A model generated the notes under the pieces. That model saw only the letters and a list, made by a program, of their open reading frames with translations, did not search any database and was not told the origin of the DNA. From the NCBI GenBank assembly GCA_024278415.1, contig JAJRTI010000935.1, positions 1 to 5,358 of the forward strand: 5,358 nucleotides of DNA. Direction: 5' to 3'. The stretch comes from Planctomycetota bacterium (lineage in GTDB: Bacteria; Planctomycetota; Brocadiia; JAJRTI01). The translations under genes were made by a program, and so were the position numbers. Positions 1 to 5,358 of this stretch are shown here, piece after piece. Every line of letters starts with the position of its first letter. The stretch's first letter is position 1.

Positions 1-2895
1 CTGAGCCTCGCCGCGCCAATGCCGGCGCGAATCGAGTGGGACCAGTGCATGGCCCACGACAGCGAACATGCCTACTTCGCGGGCCTCTGGCTGGCATCCG
101 TGCCGCGGGGAAAGCGCGAAGCGCTGAGAGTTGGGCTCGGCGGCGGCGGCTTGGGCCGCGTCGTGTTTCTCGAAGGCAGCCGTTCGGCCGCAGGCCAGGT
201 CGTGCCGGGCAAATGGTACACGCTCAGGCTCGACCTCCAGCCCACGCGGCAGGTGCTCACGGTGTTCGTGCGCGGGCGAGAGAAGCCTCTGCTGACGCTC
301 GACACCTGGCGCATCATGAGCCACGGGCCGTTCCGTCTGCGCTTCTTCCAATGCGACACGCGGCTCGGGCCCAGCAATCCGGATACATACGACCAGGACC
401 GAGGCGCGACGAGGATCGACAACCTGCGCATCACGGCCGCCGCGCTCGCCATGCCAAAACCAAGGCCGGTTCCGGCCGTGACGAACCCCTTTGCCGTGCC
501 CATCGTGTTCAACCGCGCCATGCGATGGCTCACCCGCGAGCACGGCCTGAGCCGCGGGCGCCTAGCGTACGACGCCGCAGCTTGGCTGCCGCTCACCGGG
601 GCCCGCGCCGCGTCGCGGTGGCTGGAGCTGAAGCCCTGGCGCGGGCTGAAGCCATGCGCATGGCCCGACCAGCCCCACGAGGCGCGCGTGGGCGACCACG
701 CGTCGGAGTTCGCGTTGCCCAAGGCCGCGAAGGAAACGACGTTTGCGCTGCGCGCGTTTCAGTGCAATCTCGATCAGCACGGAGTGCTGGCGTGGGATGC
801 GAAGCCGAATGCGGCCGAGTGGCGGCTCGATGTCTACGCCACCGACGGAGTGCGGCCGCGCACGTGGCCGTTGTGGTCGAGCGGCTGGACGGCCAAGGCG
901 GACGCGAGCCGCATCGATCTGCGTGCGATCTGCCGCCAAGCCGGCCGGCCGAACCGCTATGCAGAGATTGATGTGCTGTTGCGGCTGCGCGGCGCGGCCG
1001 GGGGCCGGCTGCGGCTCAAGTTGGGCTTCGAGGGCAGGGCCGCGGTCGTGCCGCGCTGGCCAGTCGTGGCGACCGCGAAGGAAGCCGCAGAGAGCGGAGT
1101 CGCCGTGGAGGCGATTGTGGTGGACGAGGCCGGCGCGGTCGTGGCTGACGAGTCTGTCCGGCTTCGCGCGGGCCGCCGCGGCCGTTGGACCGACCTGGCG
1201 CCCGTGGGCGAGCACGGCATCCGACGCGGCGTGATAGAGGGACTCGCAGCAGGCGAGCACGAGGTCAGGCTTGTAGCCACAGGCGACAACGGCCGGGAGT
1301 TGGCCGCGACGACTGTGACGGTGAGCGTCACCGACCTCGACTTCCTCACCCACTACGACGCGGCCAAGCGTTCGTACTGCACGGCCGACGGTCGAGCCGC
1401 CGGCCCGCTGCTGGGCGACTTGTTCGCGTGGGTTCCGTATTCCGAGTTCATGCCGGCGCGGCGCCGGCTTATCCTCGGCATGGATCAGCGGGAGGAGGGC
1501 AAGCCGTTCCACTATACGAAATGGCGAGCGTTGCCCCGGCGCGAGATCGACACGTACATCGACTACATGGCGCGCAGCGGTGTGCGCGTGCTGCGCTTGA
1601 CGCCCAACGTGAGCCCGGCCGAGTACTACCTCGACGCCGGCGGCCGGCTCGCTCCGCACGGCATGGAGCAGTTCGCCTACATCCTCGCGGCCGCGCGGCG
1701 CAACGGCCTGCGCACGGTCATCAACTTGCACCACTACCCTTACCTCAGCGCCTCGACCGGCCGCAAGCCGCCGGTGCAACGCTACGTCGACGCCGGCTAC
1801 CCCCAACCGATGAGTTGGACGAGCGACGCCATGTGGAGGCATCTGTCGTCCTACCTCGACCAACTGCTCGGATTCACCGGCGATGACCCAGCGGTCATGG
1901 CGTATTCGGTCATGGGCGAGAACGACCAGTTCATGCCGGCCGCGTGGCTCAACCGCGCGCACGATTTCATCAAAGCGCGGGCCCCGCGGCAGATGGTCGT
2001 GCTGGAGCAGGGAGGCTGCTTCCGAATCGCCGATGGCCGGTTGCAGACCTGGCGCGAGTACAAGCCCGCGCACGACGGCGGGCTCGGGTACCGCACGTAC
2101 CACACGGGCCGGCACAAGACCGACTGCTTCATGGCCGTGGCGGCAAGAATCTTCAACATGACGCGGCCGAGCTACTTGGGCGAAGTCTCGTGCGGCATCC
2201 ACACCGATCCCGCGTTCGTGACGAAGTACCGCGATGCGATGGGCATCGCGCTCACCCTCCAGCAGCCCATGAGCATCGCCTGGAGCGCGGCCATGGTCGA
2301 AGGCCAGTGCAAGGCGTTCACCGAGGCCGCGCGGCTTGTGGATTGGACCGCGTTCCGCCGCGCGCGGCCTCCCGTAGCGGTTGTCGTGGACAAGGTTGAG
2401 CCGGCCGACATCAGCCGGCTCACGCAAATCGAGGAGGCGCTGGCCGCGGCGCCGCTGGACTGTGAGTACGTGCGCGAGCCGTTTGAGCGCAAGGCGTACG
2501 CGCTCGTCGTCGATGCGCGAAGCGGGGAGCCGAATCTCGGCGGGCTCGATGGCATCGCCGAGCGCGCGGCGTTGCGGCTGCCGCCGGGCAACCACTGCAC
2601 GTACGCGCTCTCGCAAGACCGGCGCTGGCTGCTCGCTTACATCCGCAATGCTCAGCACTACGAGATTGGGCTATGCGACATCCGAAGCGTGGGGCGCTAT
2701 CGCCTTGCCGACCGCGAGCGGGACGTGCAGATGCAACTGCGCGGCTTTGCCGGCGCGAGCCACTACCGGATTTGGGACGCGGCCGCGGCCCGCATCGTCG
2801 CGGCTGGAGAGTTCTCTGGCGCCACGACCATCGGGCTCCGCGCGACGCCCGCCGACTTGCTGCTGCTTGTCGCGCCACATGAGGAGACGCGCTAA
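1..2895 (+). CDS. Multidomain glycoside-hydrolase-like protein (clan GH-A-type TIM barrel), 5'-partial
   Basis: The frame is open to base 1 and the first ATG (19) has no Shine-Dalgarno and falls inside a beta-sandwich domain, so the start and any signal peptide lie outside the window. Numbering from that ATG, I see: a LamG/concanavalin-like region (about 1-141, ending in an IDNLRIT-type strand); a second beta-rich region (about 190-350); an Ig-like domain (about 355-437); a TIM barrel (about 462-760); a possible flavodoxin-like segment (about 785-850); and a small C-terminal beta-domain (about 855-958). Barrel landmarks fit clan GH-A: R526 in LRLTP on strand 2, H571-H572 in NLHHYP on strand 3, candidate acid/base E634 in MGEND on strand 4, Y694-H695 on strand 6, candidate nucleophile E722 in YLGEVSCG on strand 7, and W755 on strand 8. 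The usual Asn before the acid/base is Gly633. Substrate and GH family are not recognised. It is probably exported and acts on polysaccharide, by inference. It ends with TAA overlapping the next gene's ATG. Confidence 0.85.
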   Translation: MSLAAPMPARIEWDQCMAHDSEHAYFAGLWLASVPRGKREALRVGLGGGGLGRVVFLEGSRSAAGQVVPGKWYTLRLDLQPTRQVLTVFVRGREKPLLTLDTWRIMSHGPFRLRFFQCDTRLGPSNPDTYDQDRGATRIDNLRITAAALAMPKPRPVPAVTNPFAVPIVFNRAMRWLTREHGLSRGRLAYDAAAWLPLTGARAASRWLELKPWRGLKPCAWPDQPHEARVGDHASEFALPKAAKETTFALRAFQCNLDQHGVLAWDAKPNAAEWRLDVYATDGVRPRTWPLWSSGWTAKADASRIDLRAICRQAGRPNRYAEIDVLLRLRGAAGGRLRLKLGFEGRAAVVPRWPVVATAKEAAESGVAVEAIVVDEAGAVVADESVRLRAGRRGRWTDLAPVGEHGIRRGVIEGLAAGEHEVRLVATGDNGRELAATTVTVSVTDLDFLTHYDAAKRSYCTADGRAAGPLLGDLFAWVPYSEFMPARRRLILGMDQREEGKPFHYTKWRALPRREIDTYIDYMARSGVRVLRLTPNVSPAEYYLDAGGRLAPHGMEQFAYILAAARRNGLRTVINLHHYPYLSASTGRKPPVQRYVDAGYPQPMSWTSDAMWRHLSSYLDQLLGFTGDDPAVMAYSVMGENDQFMPAAWLNRAHDFIKARAPRQMVVLEQGGCFRIADGRLQTWREYKPAHDGGLGYRTYHTGRHKTDCFMAVAARIFNMTRPSYLGEVSCGIHTDPAFVTKYRDAMGIALTLQQPMSIAWSAAMVEGQCKAFTEAARLVDWTAFRRARPPVAVVVDKVEPADISRLTQIEEALAAAPLDCEYVREPFERKAYALVVDARSGEPNLGGLDGIAERAALRLPPGNHCTYALSQDRRWLLAYIRNAQHYEIGLCDIRSVGRYRLADRERDVQMQLRGFAGASHYRIWDAAAARIVAAGEFSGATTIGLRATPADLLLLVAPHEETR
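2881..2886 (+). promoter_or_regulatory. Ribosome binding site for the methyltransferase gene
   Basis: GAGGAG lies inside the last codons of the upstream gene, eight bases before the ATG at 2895. With the TAATG stop/start overlap it supports this start and suggests translational coupling of the two genes. Confidence 0.75.
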
Positions 2896-3449
2896 TGGCT
2901 CATGTGGCTAAATGGTGGGTCGTGTACCTTTTCGACAACCCGCTGCGCCGGCTAATCCTCAACCCGGAGCCGATCTTCAGTTCGTACGTCAAGCCCGGCA
3001 TGACCGTCCTGGACGTAGGCTGTGGTGCTGGCAGCCATGCGCTTTGCATGGCCAGGCTTGTAGGCGAGCGCGGCCGCGTCATCGCGGTCGACATCCAGCC
3101 GCCGCTGCTGAAGGCCGTCGCCCGTCGCGCGCGCCGGGCCGGGCTTGACGACCGTATCGAGACGCGGCTGATTACATCCGACTCGATCGGCGTCGAGGAG
3201 CCCGTTGACTTCGTGAACGCGTTTTGGATGATCCATGAGACGCCCGACGCGCGACGCTTGACGGTACAGATTGCCGCGGTGCTTCGAGACGCCGGAACCT
3301 TCCTCGCGGTCGAGCCCCGCGGGCACGTAAGCGAGGACGCGTTCCGCGAGCTTGAGTTGATGGCCGAAGAGGCCGGCCTGCGCGTGCGCGAACGCCCAAG
3401 GATTCGGTTCAGCCGGGCCGCGGCCTTCGCCAAGGCTGGCGGCATGTAA
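2895..3449 (+). CDS. Class I SAM-dependent methyltransferase, small (184 aa)
   Basis: It is a single-domain Rossmann-fold methyltransferase expected to transfer a methyl group from S-adenosylmethionine to an unknown acceptor in the cytoplasm. Motif I is clear (D40-V-G-C-G-A-G46, preceded by a PGMTVL strand). The acidic residue binding the SAM ribose is probably D66 in VIAVDIQ. The motif around residues 105-115 (DFVNAFWMIHE) sits where UbiE/Methyltransf_11/31-type enzymes have their post-II/IV strand. There is a tryptophan-rich N-terminal helix region (WWVVYLFDNPLRRL) and no signal peptide or membrane segment. The length suits a compact intact domain, and the C-terminus ends on a plausible last strand (RPRIRFSRAAAF). 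The start is set by GAGGAG at 2881 and the TAATG overlap with the glycosidase-like gene, so the two are probably one transcript. An enzyme acting on a sugar, lipid or small molecule is possible; the sequence does not decide. Confidence 0.9.
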   Translation: MAHVAKWWVVYLFDNPLRRLILNPEPIFSSYVKPGMTVLDVGCGAGSHALCMARLVGERGRVIAVDIQPPLLKAVARRARRAGLDDRIETRLITSDSIGVEEPVDFVNAFWMIHETPDARRLTVQIAAVLRDAGTFLAVEPRGHVSEDAFRELELMAEEAGLRVRERPRIRFSRAAAFAKAGGM

Positions 3450-3470
3450 CCAGGCGTTCTGGCCTCTCCC

Positions 3471-3487
3471 GAAGCCCAAAGGGCTTC
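3471..3487. repeat. Hairpin A (left half)
   Basis: Seven-base-pair stem GAAGCCC/GGGCTTC with loop AAA. The same stem with loop AAC recurs at 5306-5322. It begins 21 bases after the methyltransferase stop and is followed by TGTCTTA, too weak a T-run to call a terminator. Confidence 0.8.
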
Positions 3488-3497
3488 TGTCTTACAG

Positions 3498-3531
3498 CCC
3501 AGGGTTCGCGAGCGAAGCTCGCAACCCTGGG
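3498..3531. repeat. Hairpin B (left half)
   Basis: CCCAGGGTT then GCGAGC pair with GCTCGC then AACCCTGGG around a GAA loop, with one bulged C at 3507. It gives a long 15-base-pair stem. The outer part is shared with hairpin B' and the copy at the window end, while the inner part differs. Confidence 0.85.
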
Positions 3532-3553
3532 TCATCGGCCCGCACGCGCCACA

Positions 3554-3571
3554 CAACCCCGAACGGGGTTG
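3554..3571. repeat. Hairpin C (left half)
   Basis: CAACCCC pairs with GGGGTTG around GAAC (the G and C can also pair). It is an 18-base palindrome of the type seen, from memory, scattered in planctomycete-like genomes. Confidence 0.8.
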
Positions 3572-3611
3572 CGTCCTTCTCTGATCGCATGCGCATAGGA
3601 CCGAGCCGACA

Positions 3612-3629
3612 CAACCCCATTCGGGGTTG
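3612..3629. repeat. Hairpin C' (right half)
   Basis: The same seven-base-pair stem as hairpin C with loop ATTC. Read on the minus strand it is CAACCCC-GAAT-GGGGTTG, one base from hairpin C, showing that it is the inverted partner. Confidence 0.8.
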
Positions 3630-3650
3630 GTTGCGCTGTTTCAACGCGCT

Positions 3651-3683
3651 CCCAGGGTAGCGGCCAGCGGCCGCTACCCTGGG
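3651..3683. repeat. Hairpin B' (right half)
   Basis: A perfect 15-base-pair stem, CCCAGGGTAGCGGCC against GGCCGCTACCCTGGG, with loop AGC. The outer part matches hairpin B. The inner stem (GCGGCC/GGCCGC) replaces GCGAGC/GCTCGC of B with pairing preserved. Confidence 0.88.
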
Positions 3684-3691
3684 CTGTAAGA

Positions 3692-3712
3692 CAGAATCCC
3701 TTCAGGATTCTG
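3692..3712. repeat. Hairpin A' (right half)
   Basis: Stem CAGAATCC/GGATTCTG, eight base pairs, loop CTTCA. It mirrors hairpin A with a compensatory change: pair G3474-C3484 in A corresponds to T-A in A'. It lies 32 bases before the ATG of the next gene and is therefore likely to be in that gene's mRNA leader if the promoter is upstream of it. Confidence 0.75.
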
Positions 3713-3734
3713 AGAAGCAGAGAAGGATTCCCTT

Positions 3735-3738
3735 GGAG
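3735..3738 (+). promoter_or_regulatory. Ribosome binding site favouring the ATG at 3745
   Basis: GGAG ends six bases before the ATG at 3745, a good spacing. This supports ATG 3745 over the in-frame TTG at 3733, which would overlap the site; AGAAGG at 3721-3726 could however serve that TTG. Confidence 0.6.
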
Positions 3739-3744
3739 ACAGAG

Positions 3745-5163
3745 ATGAGGACATGCAAATACATGTGGCGGCCGATCACATTAACTCGCCGGCTTGGCGC
3801 GGCCATGGCGCTCGCGTTGGCCGCGGCCTCTGCCGCCGCGTGGGGCCAAGCCGACTCCCGCGTCCCCGCGGACCTGCCGCCGGACTTCGTGCCCCTCGGC
3901 GTGTACCTCAGTTGGGAGCGCACCAGCGCTTGTGCGCGGCACTACGGCATCGACCGATGGGACGACGTGCGCCGCCGGCTCGACGCGATCGCGGCGAACC
4001 ACGTGGATACGCTGTGGGTGACGAACATGTCCGAAGCCGACCTGCCGCAGTTGATCCAAGAGTGCGAGAAGCGGGCAATTCGGCTCATCCCCAGCATGGG
4101 CACCGTCGAGGGCAAGATCGATTGGCGGTGGAGCAAGGGAGGCCGCTACTATGACAAAGTGATCCCGCGCGTGGTGAAGCTCGCGGGCGACTCGAAGACG
4201 CTGGCCGGGTGGGTGCTGAGCGACGAGCCCAAGCGCGAGATTCTGCCGCGCATCGAGCAGTTGCGCCAACGCTTCCGCAAGGCCGACCCGAATCGCTTCT
4301 GCCTGGTGGTGAGCATGTGGCCGCAGACTCCTTACGTGGCGAAAGAGACGAAGCTGCCGGTGGTGTGCGTGGACCTCTACCCGTTTTTCGGGCCAAGGGA
4401 TCCCAACGGCCCGCACACGGATGGCGCCAGCCGGCACTTCTTCCGCACGAACGCACGGCGCATGGTCGAGGCCATCGGCGACAGAAATGTCGCGCCGTGG
4501 ATCATGCCCATGTGCTTTAGCGACGTGTGGGGGCCGCGGCGCTACGACGGCCGCGGGCACATGATCGCGCTGCCCGGCTCGTACATGCACTGGCGCTGCC
4601 CCACGCTCGCGGAGATGCGTTGGCAAGTCTGGGAGACGCTGCGGAGCGGCGGCAAGGGCATGATCTTCTACACGCTCGCACCCGAGGCCCCCACCCCCAA
4701 GACGGAAACGCTGCCCCCGGCGAAGATCGCAGAGAAGAACTCCAAGATCCTCCTCGCGAAGCAACCGACGGACATGGGCCCGAACGCGCTCACGAATCCC
4801 AATGGCAGCCCGACGGCACAGTTGGATGAGCTGGGCCGGGCGTATGCGTTGATCAAGCCGCACACGAAGCTGATCCGGCGATGGCGCCGCACGCCGCTGC
4901 TCGTGGCCACCACGGAGTCGCCGATCAGCAGCCAATGCTTCGTTGACCCGAAGACAGGAAGCTATTACGCGGTGCTCGTGAACGACGACCTCCATCGGCC
5001 GCGCGTAGCGGAGATCCGGCTCGAGGCGGGCGCGACTGCGCTGCGCGACATCGTGCACAAGGAGGACATCAAGCTGACGTTGGACTTCGCCGGCGGCAGC
5101 AGCACCGGCAGGCTTGCCCTCGCGGCAGGCGAGGGGACGATTCTGGCGATTGTCCGTGAGTAG
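3745..5163 (+). CDS. Secreted TIM-barrel glycoside-hydrolase-like protein with DEP motif
   Basis: From ATG 3745 it is 472 residues. The N-terminus is a probable Sec signal peptide: basic stretch to R16, hydrophobic Ala/Leu core 17-32, likely cleavage near 34-36. There is no lipobox Cys, so the protein is periplasmic or extracellular. A TIM-barrel order of strands can be followed: PLGVYLSW (50-57), VDTLWVTN (87-94), IRLIPSMG (112-119), LAGWVLSDEP (153-162), FCLVVSMW (185-192), VVCVDLYPFFG (206-216), APWIMPMCF (250-258), KGMIFYTLAP (304-313). E161 in the DEP motif sits where clan-A glycosidases have the acid/base. Strand 7 carries no Glu, so the nucleophile is missing or elsewhere. Residues about 385-472 form a C-terminal beta-domain with a YYAVLVNDD strand, as in many glycosidases. 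The family is not recognised and no substrate can be named. It stands alone after a long repeat region, so it is probably transcribed separately from the upstream pair. Confidence 0.82.
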   Translation: MRTCKYMWRPITLTRRLGAAMALALAAASAAAWGQADSRVPADLPPDFVPLGVYLSWERTSACARHYGIDRWDDVRRRLDAIAANHVDTLWVTNMSEADLPQLIQECEKRAIRLIPSMGTVEGKIDWRWSKGGRYYDKVIPRVVKLAGDSKTLAGWVLSDEPKREILPRIEQLRQRFRKADPNRFCLVVSMWPQTPYVAKETKLPVVCVDLYPFFGPRDPNGPHTDGASRHFFRTNARRMVEAIGDRNVAPWIMPMCFSDVWGPRRYDGRGHMIALPGSYMHWRCPTLAEMRWQVWETLRSGGKGMIFYTLAPEAPTPKTETLPPAKIAEKNSKILLAKQPTDMGPNALTNPNGSPTAQLDELGRAYALIKPHTKLIRRWRRTPLLVATTESPISSQCFVDPKTGSYYAVLVNDDLHRPRVAEIRLEAGATALRDIVHKEDIKLTLDFAGGSSTGRLALAAGEGTILAIVRE

Positions 5164-5178
5164 GTGAATAATTGGGGG

Positions 5179-5208
5179 TTTCGCTTCGAGTAATATGTAG
5201 AAGCGAAA
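5179..5208. repeat. Inverted repeat downstream of the second barrel gene, possible terminator
   Basis: TTTCGCTTC (5179-5187) and GAAGCGAAA (5200-5208) can pair as a nine-base-pair stem with a 12-base loop, 16 bases after the stop codon. No T-tract follows on either strand, so intrinsic termination is uncertain. The stretch is AT-richer than its surroundings. Confidence 0.4.
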
Positions 5209-5304
5209 ATGAAACGGAACACTTCAGCCGATTGCAACAGCCGTTGGCCCCATGAACGTGCGCGAGTTCGATGGACAGCGTTTCCGCTTGACGCAACGCT
5301 GTTT

Positions 5305-5358
5305 GGAAGCCCAACGGGCTTCCGGCTTCTAGCCCAGGGTTGCGGCCGCAGGCCGCTA
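5305..5358. repeat. Second copy of the palindromic repeat (A-B), cut by the window end
   Basis: GGAAGCCC-AAC-GGGCTTCC (5305-5323) is hairpin A with one more pair. A linker CGGCTTCT leads into AGCCCAGGGT (5331-5340), the left arm of hairpin B, with inner stem GCGGCC/GGCCGC around GCA (5342-5356). The right arm would continue past 5358. It has the same orientation as the left half of the 3471-3711 element. The stretch 5209-5304 before it holds nothing I can identify. Confidence 0.8.

Larger units (their letters stand above)
3471..3711. repeat. Composite mirror-symmetric palindromic repeat (six hairpins, A-B-C-C'-B'-A')
   Basis: Two units of about 101 bases, each made of hairpins A, B and C, face each other about a centre near 3591. 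The arms at 3481-3505 and 3676-3700 are reverse complements at 24 of 25 positions. The spacers between B and C are 22 and 21 bases, and the middle gap is 40 bases, with CGCATGCG at 3586-3593. Hairpins in the two halves differ in stem sequence but keep pairing. The arrangement recalls inverted REP pairs (BIMEs). It fills most of the 295-base gene-free stretch between the methyltransferase and the second barrel gene, in which I see no ORF of note, no RNA gene and no clear promoter. It may also insulate or terminate transcription of the upstream operon, but there is no T-tract. Confidence 0.85.

Noticed and set aside
36..971. Open frame of 311 codons on the plus strand, +1 relative to the first gene
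   Set aside because: The translation is Arg/Ala repetitive; the other frame shows coherent beta-sandwich strands and continues into the catalytic domain.
562..2658. Long open frame of 698 codons on the minus strand
   Set aside because: It lies wholly antisense to the well-supported glycosidase-like gene. Its translation is Arg/His/Ala-rich low-complexity without recognisable motifs, the usual shadow of high-GC codon bias.
3471..3495. Rho-independent terminator of the first two genes
   Set aside because: The stem is only seven base pairs and TGTCTTA after it is not a real T-tract; it is better explained as part of the repeat family.
3471..3711. CRISPR array
   Set aside because: The repeated elements are different palindromes arranged symmetrically, not identical direct repeats separated by unique equal-length spacers.
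3733..3744. In-frame TTG start giving four extra residues to the second barrel protein
   Set aside because: The ATG at 3745 has GGAG at a six-base spacing, and the TTG would overlap that site. The choice is not certain.
3781..5058. Long open frame of 425 codons on the minus strand
   Set aside because: Antisense shadow of the second barrel gene; composition rich in Arg, His and Ala, no domain signature.
5252..5332. 26-codon open frame after the second barrel gene
   Set aside because: No ribosome binding site, and its 3' half is the palindromic repeat, so it is probably chance.

Overview
The window is a GC-rich, all-plus-strand bacterial segment. It carries two large TIM-barrel glycoside-hydrolase-like genes, a small SAM-dependent methyltransferase gene, and a conspicuous family of palindromic non-coding repeats. 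The large multidomain carbohydrate-active proteins and the repeats (stems reading CAACCCC..GGGGTTG and CCCAGGGT..ACCCTGGG) resemble, from memory, what is common in Planctomycetota and the wider PVC group. That lineage is an inference; there is no marker gene here.

Layout. (1) Positions 1-2895: the 3' part of a very large gene for a modular protein. It has a lectin/LamG-like beta-sandwich, a second beta-rich region, an Ig-like domain, a clan GH-A-like TIM barrel with candidate catalytic Glu634 and Glu722, and a C-terminal tail. The frame is open to the left edge, so the true start lies outside. (2) Positions 2895-3449: a 184-residue class I methyltransferase gene, coupled to the first by a TAATG overlap and a GAGGAG ribosome binding site inside the first gene. 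(3) Positions 3450-3744: non-coding, mostly filled by a 241-base mirror-symmetric composite repeat of six hairpins in the order A-B-C-C'-B'-A'. (4) Positions 3745-5163: a secreted TIM-barrel protein with a DEP motif and a C-terminal beta-domain. (5) Positions 5164-5358: non-coding, with a small AT-richer inverted repeat and the start of another copy of the A-B repeat, cut by the window edge.

Functionally, the two barrel proteins suggest polysaccharide or glycoconjugate processing, but no substrate can be read from the sequence. The methyltransferase is probably co-translated with the first hydrolase, and its role is unknown. The third gene is a separate unit bracketed by same-family repeats. 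The most notable non-genic signal is the composite repeat. Its copies differ in stem sequence while keeping base pairing, which indicates selection on, or copying of, a folded nucleic acid rather than random sequence.
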